NCBI RefSeq assembly: GCF_901933205.1
Contig: NC_044600.1
Coordinates: forward strand, 3,634,501-3,698,500
DNA length: 64,000 nucleotides
Direction: 5' to 3'
DNA from: Camarhynchus parvulus
Taxonomy: Eukaryota; Chordata; Aves; Passeriformes; Thraupidae
Shown here: positions 50,187 to 64,000 of the stretch, one piece after another
How the letters are laid out: each line of letters starts with the position of its first letter
Numbering within the stretch: the stretch's first letter is position 1
Notes under the pieces: model-generated
Databases searched by the model: none
Seen by the model: the letters and a program-made list of their open reading frames with translations, nothing else
Told to the model about the DNA's origin: nothing
Translations under genes and position numbers: made by a program

Positions 50187-50285
50187 CACAGAATTCCAGG
50201 TCTGGGTTGGAAGGGACCTCAAAGCTCATTCCATTCTTCCTAACATCCAATTTAAGCCTCACCTCCATCAGCTTAAAGCCACTCA
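50187..50285 (-). mobile_element. CR1 LINE 3' end with internal deletion
   Basis: TCACAGAATTCCAGGTCTGG and GTTGGAAGGGACCTCAAAGC (about 50188-50225) match the outermost CR1 3' end in minus orientation. After CATTCCA the sequence jumps to TTCTTCCTAACATCCAATTT and CAGCTTAAAGCCACTC, which in the usual CR1 layout lie more than 100 bases further in. The middle part present in the copy at 45625-45862 is therefore missing. Either a deletion after insertion or a defective template would explain this. Confidence 0.85.
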
Positions 50286-53282
50286 TGCCCACCATGTGAG
50301 TATTTTCATATTTTCTGAATTGTGTATCTTTGAGATCTCTATTATTGGGCAAATTGAAGTTCATCAGTGGATCCAAAAGTTGGGGAAGGGTTGGATTTTT
50401 CCAAAAAAAACCAAAAAAACAAAAGAACCAACCTGTCTATAAAGTGTATTTTTGTTAGGGAAAAAGTAAATTTGTGATGTAGTTGAAAGGACTCAAGTAG
50501 GCAGTTCCCACTATTTTTTTCTTTTTTGTTCTTTTATTTTCTTTTTTTTTTTTTTTTTTTTTTAATAGAAATCTGTATTTTGGTCTCTAAAACCTTCAAA
50601 ACCATACTTTTCAGAGCCTGTCTGCAGAAAATATATCTGCTAAATATATATTTTATAAAGATTCTGTTACATAAAGGGTTCAGTGTTGTGGGGTTCCCCT
50701 CTTCTGTTCCTTAACGTGATCCTTAAACTCTTCCCCCAGTGTAATTAAGCTTGCTCTTGTCTCAGCCTGTTTAATCACAGGAATTTTAGGTTAATGACAC
50801 CTCATCCACTGATGAGCCCAAATTTAATGGCCACTCTATTCTGCTTTGTGGTAAGGATATTGAAGAGCCTCTTCATCCAGGAATAAAAATAAATAAATTC
50901 TCCATGTTTTTATTGAGCAAGGTAAATTGTGCCCCGGAGCACTCAGAGAGCTCCAGCTCCAGGAATGTTGACTTTGATCCTCAGGAATGGATCTCTGTAA
51001 AGTGCAATAATGGAGTGGCTGCATCATTAGTGTAAATTAATTAAACATTTTGCAAAGGTGTGCAGCGTGTTGGCCCAGCAGAACCCAGGTGAAAAAGGCA
51101 GTGACAGTTTTGGTATTAAACTCATTTTTTCAATACTGAATTGGAGGAACCTTCTGTGAAGAAAAAGAGAATTTCAATTTCTGTGTCACTTCTGTCATTC
51201 AGATAATGACAACTGAATGAAAATTACTGTAACTCAACCACAAAAACCACTTTTGCTCTGAAAATGCCTTTACATGAAAATTGACCTGGACATTTAGAGC
51301 TGTAACTTTCCATTCTCTCTTTATCATGTGAAGATGAAGAAGCATAGGCTTCTTCCTTTCTTTATTTTCTGATTCTACTGAGGACTTTTATTTTATTAAT
51401 AACATCTTAAACCATGCAGATTTCCTTATTCAGTACTAAGAGAATTTTCAAAATCAAAACCAAGAATCAATATTTTTTATTATTATTTTGTCTTATCATT
51501 TCTATACAGAAATTTTATTACTGGAAAGATTACTTTAAAATGAAGAGCAGAAAGAAAAATGCCACACAAGTCATAAAAATTACATTGAAATTATTATAAA
51601 GAGTAAAAATACAAATATTAAGATGTGTAAGCTAGGCTTTATGTATTAAAACTCTCATATGATAATTAGTAAAAAAGAAAAGAAAGAAGCACGAAATATT
51701 AAGAGAAAGATCATGAATTTTTAGCCCAGTGACATCACCCATGGAGGAGTTCATGGCTCTAATGCAGGCTCAGAGGCTGATTTTTATTTACTTTAAGTGT
51801 TCATTGAGTGCAGTGTAAAACAATCGAGCAGCTCTAATTTCAGAACGAGCAATGGTAATCCAGTGAAATTCCTCATTGATTGGGATGCTGCCTCTCCTTA
51901 TTCTTCCTTCTGCTGTTCATGGAATTTTAATTTATTTTCTCTAGAGAAGGAGGAGAGGATTTCTTTGCCCCTGAACTGGAAGAAACATTTTCCTGCAGCT
52001 CTGCCCAGAGGCAGCAGCTTCAACACCAACCTGATAGAAGGAAGGAGCCCAAACTTTTTGCTCCACCTTGAGGAATTCTGTGTTGATTGAAAAGATCCAC
52101 ACATGACCTGAGCTTCTGGTTTTGCCGAGTAACTATTAGGACAAAATATGTGAAGCACTTTAATGCTGGCCAAGTATTACAGCAGGATTCACTTAGCAAA
52201 TAATTTTGCAAATGTTAAATTACAGGAAAACAAAAAGTAAGAATTATCTGTCATGTCTGTAAGCTGTAACTGAAAATACGTTCACAAATGGCAGAGGATT
52301 TTTTAAGGTACTCTGCTGGTTTTTAATTTACTTTCAATAATTCATTAACATGCACTTTAACCTTAATGACCAGTCCCCACAGGATTCATGTGCTGTGCCA
52401 AATGAGGTTTCTCATAGGCAAAATTAATTTTCTACAAATAACTTCCCTATTTTTCCTGATTCAGGAGCAGCAGAAGGTGGCACAGCTTTGGTGATTTGAT
52501 CTCGATACATGAGATTTCAGCACTTGTTTTAGCCAGTGTTCTTGTGTATTGAATTTTCATTTTTAGACTGCTTAAATATTGGGTGTGACTTCGAGAAGGA
52601 TATGATTCATTTTGATGGAACAGCTTCTAGGTATCTGTATTGGTGCTTATTAATTACTTTAGCAGAAGTGTTTTGTTCCTTCAGTTCCTCTGGAGGATTA
52701 AATACCACATAACATATGTTAGATTTTGGCAATCTTATGTTTACCGAAGTTTAAAAAATATTTTGAGCAGTTGTGCATGAAATTATTTAATATCCCTCAT
52801 GAGAGGAAACACTAACAATGTTAAACCCAAATACAACCTCTTTCTATGAATACTTTTTTCATATCTCATGAGAAGGTGTTGAGTGGAATATGAAATGTCC
52901 ACATTCTGAGCTCTGGAAAATCAAGCCAACAATGATACCTGAGCACAAATATTTAGAGAGGAAAAGGTAGGATGGAAAACAGTTGAAAATAACACATATT
53001 GGCCCAGCTACAGTCCCTAAGTAGGAAAAAAGCTGAGTTTGTTTCAGAAGTACGTCTAAGTTAAATATTTGAGAGTCAGATTATTGCACAGAAACACAAA
53101 CACATGGAGGATGTAGCAAGTTCTTAAATTTTCTTTATTTTCTTTAGTTTTGTGTCATTATAGAGATGATGAAACATCAGAAGCTAATTCCTATAAATTT
53201 CAGTGACAGCTGAAAAGCACCTTATCAGTTCCTGTACCCCTGAGCACCAGCCCCATCCCTTGGCTCCCCAGCAGGAAACAGA
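50286..53282. other. Non-coding stretch with T22 run
   Basis: A run of 22 T at 50542-50563 sits within a longer T-rich segment (about 50512-50563); read on the minus strand it could be an old poly-A tail, but no parent retrocopy was recognised beside it. The remainder is AT-rich with no gene seen. Confidence 0.55.
50542..50563. repeat. T22 homopolymer
   Basis: Twenty-two uninterrupted T after a series of shorter T runs separated by single C, G or A bases. It is likely to be variable in length and prone to sequencing error. Confidence 0.97.
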
Positions 53283-53286
53283 AACG

Positions 53287-53342
53287 TATTTCTATTTCTG
53301 TATTTCTATTTCTAACCTATTTCTAACCTATTTCTATTTCTG
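53287..53342. repeat. Imperfect (TATTTC)n / (CTATTTCTAAC) repeat
   Basis: TATTTC and TATTTCTG units alternate with two copies of CTATTTCTAAC. It is a small low-complexity array without sign of function. Confidence 0.85.
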
Positions 53343-56300
53343 TTTACCGATGAAATCAGTGAGCTGTGCTTGTGGAAAATACCACTGGCAGCTGTAACTC
53401 TCCTGTTGTGCTCTTACCTAAGTGATGTTAAGCAAAAAGGGATTTTGCCTTATCTATTCTTTTGACTTCCCATTGGACTGAAATGGCCTTTTGAAATTAA
53501 ACACTTCCCTACAGAGGAGGAACTTAGCTTGGTATTCTGATTTTTCAGGATAAATCCCTCCCTTCCCAAACTCTTGTTGATTCAGTCTCTTCAGAGCTGT
53601 TTGTTGTAGCAGTAAATCTATCTTCAGAACTTTGAAGAACTCTAAAAATGAAAGCTTGGATTGCCATTTTATTTGGGACTATCATGACAAATCCCCACTC
53701 CTAAAAAGCAGTGCTGCTCCTGTTTGGGCTGTCATCATGGAAGGGGATTCATTTCTGGTTTTGGGTGACTCACTGTGAGCTGTCAGAAATCTATCTGAAT
53801 GTTCTGTGTTCCTTAAAATAATTCAAAATTGGAAAAGCAGATTTTCAGAAAACTGGAAATACCTGAGTGGACTTTTCCATAGCTTCTGCTATTAACCACT
53901 GTGGGCAAAAAGATCTGCTGTGGATTTTCTGTGTGATTTCCAAAATTGTTTCAGATTGTGTTATGTGTTGGTTGTCATTAGAATGTGATCAGAAGGGGTT
54001 GCAAAGATCTATTTAATCTGAAATGCAAGAGTGAGATAAAAAATTTATAAAATCTCAAGTATTTTTAATTGGTTTAGATTCCATTCATCTTTTTTTTCCC
54101 TTTTCCACATGAGTGGTATTCTCCAGCTGTGCAGTCTCTCAACCAGGTCTTTGGAGAGCACAAAAGAAAAGGCAAAACCAAAGCAAGAAATTTTCCCTTT
54201 TGAGCACATTTTCAGTCATTCAACACAAGAATTTAATTGTTCTGGCTGTACAGGAAGGTCTATGATAAATGAGTGATAAAAGAAAATTCAGATTTTTATC
54301 TTATTGCTAAATTAGATAAAATTTACTGAAACCAAAGACATCATTAGGCTTGAACATTTCTTCCCCCAGTCCCTGAGTGAGGCTGTTTGAGTTTTCTTGA
54401 GGCAGAATTATTCTTTTTCTCTATATAAAGCACATGGAGCTGTCCCTTGTGTTGTCTTCATGGGTTTTGGAATGATAAAGCTGAGAGTGTTGGATTTCCT
54501 GCAAATGAGCTTGGATGAGGTTATTTTCCAATTTAGGGGGTTTTTTTGGCTTTTGTTCTTTGGCCTTCAGGAGGAAAATAATTTGTAGACAAACATGTGC
54601 ACCTGGAGCTGAAACAATAGGTACTAATGCATTTACAGAGAGGCTGGGACTGCAGGGTTTCCAGGAAAGCACTCAGCCCTGCCTTGCTCCATGCCAGCAA
54701 AATCCCCAGTTTGTTTTCTTGTTTGCACTTATGACGACTTTCCCCCTTTTTTTTGTTTTTTGGGTTTTTTTTTTTTTGCATAGAAATTAATTCCAAACTG
54801 CACAAAACCAGCAAAAAATAGTGTTGCAAGTTCTAAACGCTGGTAGAGGCAAAAGAATAAAGACAATTGTGGATGAATAAATTTGCTTTCACCTGAAATA
54901 GTGTAAATTTTATTTTGAGGGGGGAAAAAGGCTCTTTATTTATTCTGCTGATAAAAACCAAAATCTTCTGAAGTTATGTATCAAGGAGGCTGATATTGTG
55001 GAAGTGACTGAGGCTAAAGTATGATGATATCAATCACAGAATTATAATTTTGTCTAAAAAAATTTGAAGGAAATTACATTAGCAGCCTAACAGAGTCCAG
55101 CCCTGCAGTTGCAGGTGTAATGTTTTTATGCATTGAAGCAAATTCAAGGTGAACATTGTCAGATCATTAAAATTATTTTAGATATTCTGAACATAACATC
55201 TAATAGTTTTACACCAGAACTTGAATATTTATCTCCTTTCTTTTCTGCATTTACTTTCCTATTCTATCTACCTCCAGCTGAAGTCTTACTCAAAAAGCTG
55301 AGAGATACTAATTTCTGGTTGGATATTATTTAGAATATTTGCTTCTGTTTTCATTTTCCCTTTTTTCCTGAGCTGTAAAACAATTATTCTCAAAATATAA
55401 TCAGACAAGTCTGGATGAAAATCTACCAAAAGGTATAAAAACCCCATGAGAGACATATGATGAGTGGGTGGGTTTTCTTCAGAGTCCATCTGTAAAAGAT
55501 TTTAGAAAAATGACATCCCACAAATCTTGGTTCGAGGCAAGGATTGGGTCTGAGATGTTAGAGAAGATAGTTAATGGAATTGTGACAATTTAACTGGGAT
55601 GTGTTCCTGAGAAATGTGTACTGAAATCTCAAAAGATCAGCATGTAAAAGAGTAGCACACTGAGCAAAACAAATGAAAAAATAAAAGGAAATAAAAGATA
55701 GAGGCAGAATGAATTCCTTGAGGTGTTCCAAGTTCTATTTAAGCAAACTTCTTGCACCACTGCTGAGCTGGGAAGGAATTGGGTGCAAGAGACAGAGGTG
55801 TCAAATAAAGGGAAGGAAGAATGGAGTGTGTGTTCTGGGATTGCTGCCAGTTTGGAGCAAGGAATAAGAAAGGGAAAAGCTGGAATAAAACTGGAAGGGA
55901 TGTGCTGGGAGGAGATCAGAGCTCCTGAAGGGCACGAGGCACAATTCCTGGGTCAGGGAGGGATGGTCAGGGAGGGAAACAGAGTTAAACAGGGATGAGG
56001 AAATTGATCCTGCACGTGTGAGTGGGGATTAATTCTGTTTGCCCGTGGGTAAAGCAGATCAATTCATAAAGACCTGCAGTGGGCTGGACTGTGCTGCTGG
56101 TCCAGGGGAGACATTTGAATATGTATGTCAGCGTGAGGGGAATTGACTTTGACTGGGGAAGACAAAGTGACTGAGAATTGATTTTTATTGTGGAAGGAAA
56201 TTGATCCAGAGAGAGGGGGAAAATCACTTTGATTAGTGTGTAAGGAGAGCTCCCACAGCGGTAGAGAACTGACAACAGAAGAAATGAACTTTGATTTTGG

Positions 56301-59300
56301 TCATGACATGATTTTGAACGTGGCATTTGTAGCAGTTGGTAAGCGCCCTCCATGAGATAAGATTTTGTGTTCTGTTCTGTGGGATGGCACTAGTCAGCTT
56401 CCATTCAGAAGAGCAGTAATTCATATTTGAGCCAAAACGCTCGTTACTGAAAGCAGCATTGACCAAAAATTAGAACTAGGAGCTGTATCTTGAATCATTT
56501 CAGTATATTGACACTGTCAGTTACAAGCATGATGAACTTGTTGAATCCAAATTTTCAAGTTTTAATTTATTTTTATGCCTTTAAAAAGCTGGCGTGCTGA
56601 TTTATATAATGTTTCAGTTGCCATTTCCAATCCAAGGGAGGTTCATTTACTCAAGGCTGAAAAAATTCTTAAGAAAAAATACAATTTAAGCAAGTTCACT
56701 GCGCTGCCAACCTTTGTGCTGCTTTATATTTGGCACCTGGCAGAGATCTCTTCCTCCTGCCACCAGAAATGGTTTGAACCTGGCTGTAAGGCTCACAGGG
56801 GGATTGCTGAAGAAGGAGGGCAAGGAGGGGATGGAGAATCCTGGGCCTGGAAAAACCAACTTCAGTTGTGTCCTCGTGGGAATCATTTTCAGGCGCAAGG
56901 TGGAAAAAGTGACCTGGTGGAACGGGAACAAATCATTGCTGGCCAAGCTGATTGATTTCTTTGCTAAATTAACAGCCTCTCTGGACTGCCTCTGCTGATT
57001 ACAGAATATTATTTCTCTGCTGGGCTTTTTGCTATTGAGTGAATATTGGTATTTCCTTGAACACTCTTGAAGAGAATGAGGCTTTAGTAACTGTTCTATC
57101 AGCAGATTTCATGCTGAGCTTCTTATTATCAATATTTTCCTCTAAGTTAATTTTTAGTCCTTAATTAGTCCGTCAAAAAACTGAAATATTCTTTTGCTAT
57201 TACCTATCACCCATAGGTGCTCACTGAATTAAATACCTAGTATTTTTTTTTAAGTTAACTGAAGTGTTAAACTTTCAGTTTCTGTGTGGAAAAAATACAC
57301 ACAAATACTTAGCTTTGGTCATATCTCAATCACAATCTCCTTGTTTATAAGGAAGTGAAAATATGGACCAGCAGGAGCAAGTCCAGCATCCTTTCTTTGC
57401 CACTGGATATAATGCAGGAAATTTCTGTACAGAGAGATTGTGGAAAGTGAGACTTGTCCAAGAGTTCATGAAATAGAAATTATTTTTTTAAAAAGGTTGT
57501 TATTACTCAGAATTTTTATGTCAAATATTTTGCAGAAAGCAAAATCCAAGGCAATCATTTTTTGTCATACCAAAGCCAAAATCTGTCTGGAACCTCAAGT
57601 ATTAAAAAATAGATGGACAAAATAGTTTTTAAAAATAAATGATGAGTAATCTAGACAAATTCCACTGTTTCTGTGCAGGTGGCTCATAAATACTGTCATT
57701 GTCAGGAATTTTGCTCTTTCTTTTTAGTTCCCCTTGCTAGACTTTCTATCTTTTTTTTTTTTGTCTGACCATATTACCTTAGTCTGTTTTAAGAGGATTG
57801 GTTTGTGATAAAATATTTTATAAAGTATAATGGCAAAAATATATAGGGAACCTAAATACTTCAGTGCACATTTAGTGATTCAAAATCAAACAATTCACAA
57901 TTATAGTCCAAGCTTAACTGTTGGCAGGTGAAGTGGTTTGTCATAGAATTACACTTATCTTTTAATGGGTGAGTTCAACACATCATAAAGATCATATACA
58001 AGGCAGACCATGCCAGTTCCAAGTTCAGGAAAGCTAAGGAAGGGCTGGTTTGAAAGAAAAAGAGATAAAATTGAAACAAACACCATAAGAAAGGAAATTA
58101 TTCTTTTCATATAGGTTTTCTTTCATTAGGTAATATATGGGATGTAATAGGAAATCTATCGGATGTAATAAATCCCCAAAACAGCACGAGATTTTTCTCA
58201 AACTTTAGAGGTCTGTGTGATACATGGTATTTTATAAATATTGGGTACTTAATTGTCTGTGTGAGAAATAACTGTTATTTATGGCCATTTTACATTTAAA
58301 GTAAATTAGGAGCTGTAACCAAAGCTATCACTCCAGGGTTTATACAGTGATGTCTGGATCCATGTGATGTATTTTAACCTATGCACATATCCATTTAAAA
58401 AGGGCTTTATCTCCTGCTTGACAATCCTTAATAACACAATAGACCACTCCTGTACCCCCTTTCCATCCATTAGTCAATATATCCACAGCAACCAGCAATA
58501 ACCCAGCAGCAAAAAGCCTACTTAAGTTCTTTAAAACCTCCCACCTGAATTGCTGTAGCCAGGAAAAACAAATGGGCCCAAAAATGTGTGGCTACGTTTT
58601 AAATGTGCTGAGCACCTGCAGCTTCATCAAAGGATGCTGGATGTCAGCACTTAACAATTTAGCCCACCAAATTAAAAATATTAACCATGTGAATTCATAA
58701 GGGCTGCAGTGATCGGCACCGGGGCTGGCGTTTTCCCAGGGGTCCCTCCTCAGCTGGGCATTGTACCAGGTTATTCTTTGTGCTATTTTTGCCTCTCTGC
58801 CTGGGTATTTTTGTGGCTGCCTGTCCCACACCTTGCTGGCCCTGCTGGGATCTGCTTGTGCTCTTGGGGGTGCCTTGGCTCCAGAGCCTGCACCAGGGAG
58901 CTGCTTTGGGATCACCCCCAAAACCAAGAAAGATCCATGACCATGGTTTTTCCAGACCTGCTTTTGAGTGCAATGTGAGCTCCTCACCCCAAATCCCTCT
59001 CACTTTTCCTTTCCCCCAGACCTGTCCCTGTGTTGAAGGCTGTCATCCCAAGCAGTGCAGACAGAAACTGCAAAAAAAGCTGGGCTGATGTTTTCCCAGA
59101 TCCATCACCTTTTATGTGTCTGTAGAGGGTAGCTGTGAGCTTGCATTTTTGTATCTGGTTCTCAGAGGACATAAGTTCCTAATAAAAAAAATTAAATTAA
59201 AACCTCATAAATCTGAGACTACAGTGCAGAATTGGAGAGGCTCATGCTGAAAGGATTTACAGAACTCTGAGCTTTACACTGTTGCTCAATATCATATAAA

Positions 59301-62300
59301 AGGCTTGTCTCAATGTCATAGACCCGGGATTTTCCTGGAAATAAGTCTGTAATGAAATCCTTTATTAACTGCAACAGTCATGCAGAAAAACAAGTATATT
59401 AAATAAGGAGAATATGTTCTGGGTTGGGGGTTAGTCTCTCATACAGTTTTAAATTGAGCAGTCTGAGCATTTTAACAATCTTCCTACTGCTATATGACAC
59501 CTTAATAATACTATTTAAAAGGTTTGAATTGTTATTTTTGATGCTGGGTCTAGAAACATGGATGTCTACCTCCCTCTCTGCCTCTCTCTATTTCTCTCTC
59601 TGTAAACATATCCCCAGTTTCCCAGCAGGTTCAAACACAGATGGCTGCCTTATTGCGACAGAAGCAAAAATGCTACATTAATGTTTAAAGAGATTAAAAA
59701 TCCTCTTGGCAGCAGTGGCATATGTTACCAGTTAATTGTAGCACTGGAAGCTTCCCTGCTGTTTTAAAACATGGACTCATTTTACTTGCTTTCTGCAGAG
59801 CAGTATGAAATGTCAAATTTGTTGGTATAAGTTTTGAATCCGGTCTGACAAAAATGAGTCATTAAGACAATGTTGTTGTCCTCCTCTAACATAGTTTTTG
59901 AATCCAAATAATGTTCTGCTCCCATGCCAGCTCTGGCAGAAAGCTGGCTCCCTGCTCCAACCCAGCACTCGTGTGCATGCACGCTTTATGATTTCAGTGG
60001 AGGGCTCTGCCTTTGGAAGGCAGTTTTTAGCTCTTCACCTGCATTATTTCCACCCATTGTCATCCTGGCCAAAGCAGGCTGCTGGTTTGAATTACCTTGC
60101 AGATGTAATGGTGGCTTTTTCTGGCCCAGCCTCCAGCTGGAACAGAGCAGGCCGAGCCAGCCCATGAGCGGTTCTGTGGTGCTGGAGCTGCTGCTGAGCC
60201 ATGGGCAGGGGTGAGCACAGTGCTGAGGAACATCCCCCTTCCCAAATCCCTGCTCAGATCAGCAATCCTCTGCAGGACACTGCTGGCACTGTACTGCTCT
60301 TTGACTGGGGAAAGAAATAGGAAAAAAGTGCTGAAAAGCTGAAAATTTCTATCATTCCCTGCCTTAAGTTCTCTTGCCATTATTGAAAATTATCCAGTTC
60401 CTCTTAAATCAGGGAGCAGCTGCCACATCAGATATACATCAGGACAAAACAAAGGATTCAGTCTTCCTAACTAGCCTTTCAACCTTTAAATGCTGTTAAC
60501 AGGACACTTTTGTCTGAGAAAAACTCATGGTAAAACTTTGTGTTCCTGAACTGAGTGATGTCACCTCACCCTGGTTGGAGCTGCACAGGCTTTATGGGGC
60601 TTAAGTATTCTGGAAAGTAATTGTGGCATAAATACACTCCCATGTCAGAAAGGTAAACAAAACTTAGCCTCACGTATTGTCTGTGATCCTTTTTACTATT
60701 TGTTCTTTGCCATATGTGCACATTAGGTTTTACAGACAAGTAGATGTGATCTCTGCCCCCCAGGGGTTTGCAGAGGAGATTAAATATCGCATGGAGATGA
60801 GACATTCCTGTTGGTATTCTCAGCAGGGACGGCCAATGTAGGCTAGGCATGAGCTATCCTGGCTTGTCTGAAAAAGAGACCTTTGAAATCAAGGCTGAAA
60901 CACAACAGTGGGAGGGAGAGCACAGCTCCTTCTCATTTCTTCAGGGGGCTTCAGAATGCCCAGAACATACCTGATACCAATTCCTGGCACTGATTTCTAC
61001 ATTTTGAGAAATCTGTGCAAACCCACTGGGTTTTCCCTGGTTTCTGATCAGTCTCACTGCTCTAAGTTCAAGATTCCTCCCCCTATTATTTTTCTCTCCT
61101 GATTTGATTAGATCATAAGTTCAGAGTATAGACAGTGAAAAATATAGCTCAAGATGCCTAATTAAAGAACAGCTTGTTTGCTCAGGGATTTGAATTCCCT
61201 GCCAGGGATTCCTGTCCTGGGAGGTTGATTTTCACAGGACCCATGCAAGTCACTGGGTTACAGAGTCACCAAAGGAAATTCTCTTCCCTGAGTGTAGAAA
61301 GTTCTGTACTGCCACAATTTACAGTTACATAAATTATATTTGTGTGCTAATTTATACAAGTCTTTCAGGATAGACCTCCAGAAATTAACAGGAAATTGTA
61401 CTTAATTCTGAAGAGTGGGGAATGAGCTGTTGTTTGTCACCCACTCTGTCTCCTGCCAATGGAAAACCAGTGGTACCAGGTTCTTGCTCAACTGAAACAG
61501 AACATTTATTCTAGATTGCAAACCAGATTATATCTTTGAGCTATTTGCAGCAGAGCAAACACACAAAACCCAATAATACACTGGTTACTTTCTAAGCATG
61601 AATAATAAATTAAATCTTCATATGGGACATTAATATTCTGGAACACTCAATTAGATCTTGTTTACATCTCACAGCAACATTAGAATACACAAATTGTATT
61701 CCAATGATCAAGTAGTTGCAGAGAAAAAGATTTTGTAAAAATTATTTCAGAGAAGAGATACAATTTTTCTCTGCCCAAGTTTTGAGCTACTTATTTCAAC
61801 ACTCAGTGCATATCAAGACATCTACTTTCATAAAATACCCTATGAAGGACTGAATTCAGGAGTTAGTGTTAATTCCAGCCTTTCCAAAAACTTGGGCAGT
61901 AGTTTATAAAAAAGTAATCCAACAGAAAAGTGAACTCCTTTTATCCAGACACTCAAAGTCTGAGACATAAGATCAAAATATTATTTTGAGATGGATAAAT
62001 CTCAAATTCCTTTTCTAGAGGCAGATTGAAGATGCAGATTGTCTGCTGTTTGTGAGGGTACTTGAGATTTACTGGAATTTTTGTCCCAGTACTTAACAGA
62101 TATTCTTTGCTAAATGCTAAAAACACATACACAATTTCACAAAAGCAGTTGGAAAACATTCTGTAATTTTCTGAGCAGCAATAGGCATCACTTACACTGT
62201 TTTAATTACAATTAATGGTGTCCTATTATTTGTTTACATTTTTATTGGAGCAACATGATGAGTGCAGATGCAGCAGCACTACTAATTCCTTAGGATTCAC

Positions 62301-64000
62301 ATATACCCTAATTAAATTATTTTCATACTTTGTTTTCTGCAAGTGAAGTTTGCAGTTGTAGAAGAGGGTGTTTTTATCCTTCTTTCTCCTATTTGTGAAC
62401 TTGTGATTGTAGCATAAAACACTAAAAAAAATTAGTCTTTAGCTTTGAAGTTATAGTGAATATGTTAAATACATAAACAAGCATATTTAGTTACTTTGCA
62501 TTATTCATGTAACTGCAAAAAGATTCACTCTGGGCAGACAATTACTGCGTATTAACATCTTGCCTTAGGGCAGTTGAAATGGTTTTTAATGAGGTGTTAC
62601 CAATCCTGAATATCTTTCACTTGCCACTTGACCCAACAATTTATTTTTTGCTGTACGTGGGACATCTTGACATAAAATACTTTATTACAGGGATTCTGTT
62701 AATCATCTGCTATACTTACACAGAATTTCTATTGGCATAAAAGGTATTTATTAAACTAATTCATATTGTTTTAACTAAGGATAACTGGTACCTATAGATT
62801 GAAATTAATTGGAATTTTCTGAGTGTTCAGATCCAGAGCCTAGAAAGCACACTGCTAAATTAGTATTCAGGTCATGAAAACAACTAATGAGGCTTCAGAC
62901 CTATAAAAGTCCACTCAAACAAACAGCTGCCAGTGTTTTTGAGAATATTCTGGTCCTGGCATCTGCTATGACCTGAAGGGCAGAGCAATATGAACTTAAC
63001 TAAGACAGTATTTCAGATAATTTGAGATCTAGAGACCAGAGCAATAAAGAGAAGAAAAATGGTTCTTCCTCCAGCATGAGGACACAAATATTCCCTGTTC
63101 AGCCAAACAGCAGCAGCAGAAACAGGATTCCCAAAGTTATTTTCTTCAAATAATATGGTTCAGGTGCTTGCACTGCACCAATGGCACTGCTCATAGTTGT
63201 ATCTGGTGGATAAAATGATATTTTGGAAAAGCTTTGGAGGCTGTCAGTGACCAGAGAGTGAATTTTGCACAGGAATTGCCCACAGCAGCAGCTCTGAGGT
63301 GGGAAGAGTCCTTGCCAAGGCACACCTTGGCATGGCCAGAGTTTGCAGCTCTGATCTGTCCTCACCTCCACTGTTTCCTCCAGTAAACCCAGTTTGGATC
63401 CTGCGCTACAGAGAAACACCAGCACAGAGCTTTTCCCAGGCTGCTCCTATCCCAATCCCAGCTCAGGCACCTTTCTCTCCTGCTCTGCCCTCAGTGGGAT
63501 TCCCATGGCACCAGCATGGGCACCACCAGCAAGTGACAGAGCAGGGGGGCAGCAATCAGACATCTCAGTCTTTTACAAGCCACCATATGACCGAGCTTGG
63601 CCCAGAACCACTTGTCTAGAAAGGGGAAAAGCAGACATAGCACAAATTAATTTACAAAGAAATTACAGCTATCAGGATGAAGAGGTTGACCACTGCTTGG
63701 TTTGGTGCTGGAGCATATGGTGCACAAATATAATTCATCTTCCTGATTGGGAGGGGATGCAGGGGCAAGGGGAATCTCTCTGGCATGGATGCCCATACAA
63801 TGCCAGTGACTCTGCTGGAGCCTCTCTCTCCTGTATATGTAATCTATGTTGAATTAATTTGTACTTGGCTGAATTTCAAACACATCAACTTCGTTTTCAT
63901 GTATGTTGATGGGATTTTCTTTTGGATCGGTTTCTTATGTTAATTAGCCCTCCATTTATGCTACATTGTAATGAGGTTTAGCAACTCTGCATGTGCAAGC
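53343..64000. other. Long non-coding stretch, no gene seen
   Basis: More than 10 kb without a recognisable exon, RNA gene or repeat family. GC-richer islets lie at about 58690-59080, 60000-60230 and 63270-63620, and a purine-rich segment at about 55780-56280. A CT-rich run lies at about 59570-59602, and G/T homopolymer runs at about 54737-54779. The largest open frames (56575-56955, 58592-58987 minus, 63394-63852) show no family motifs and are not called. Confidence 0.55.

Noticed and set aside
55780..56360. Purine-rich segment that looked repeat-like
   Set aside because: I could not match it to any known avian element by eye; a repeat-library search would decide.

Overview
The window looks like nuclear DNA from a bird, most likely a passerine. 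The basis is its repeats: CR1-type LINE 3' ends at about 45.6 and 50.2 kb, a CR1 reverse-transcriptase fossil at 25.2 kb, a minus-strand SINE at 5.3 kb with a tRNA-Ile-like head and a CR1-like tail (a composition known from passerine TguSINE1-type elements), and a probable solo LTR at 7.1-7.5 kb. The sequence is AT-rich and CpG-poor, with short GC-richer islets.

I find no convincing protein-coding exon, tRNA, rRNA or snRNA gene, and no CRISPR array. The open frames are short and many are explained by repeats: the longest (39149-39685) runs through a minisatellite and another (45455-45826) crosses a CR1 tail. The window is best read as a gene desert or the interior of a very large intron. There are no operons or gene sets to link together.

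Layout: 1-5.3 kb, non-coding; 5.3 kb SINE; 6.76 kb palindromic bZIP-type site; 7.1-7.5 kb LTR; 9.04-9.12 kb two overlapping hairpins; 13.8-14.0 kb 13-bp minisatellite; 16.4 kb AT trinucleotide tract; 17.9-18.1 kb nested tandem duplication; 19.4-19.65 kb candidate regulatory segment with inverted RUNX-type sites; 25.2 kb CR1 reverse-transcriptase relic; 27.8 kb compound microsatellite ending in a hairpin; 37.58-37.72 kb second pair of overlapping hairpins; 39.2-39.45 kb minisatellite; 41.8 kb cluster of TGACAG sites; 45.6 and 50.2 kb CR1 tails; 48.4 kb self-complementary microsatellite; 50.3-64 kb, mostly featureless.

The most unusual signal is the pair of double-hairpin blocks at 9037-9118 and 37584-37716. 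Each has two near-perfect hairpins that share 4 bases, so each block begins and ends with the same 4-base word (TAAT, GAAA). The hairpin sequences are unrelated between the two sites. I infer chained template-switch mutations during replication rather than a shared mobile element. All calls were made by eye, without alignment or database search.
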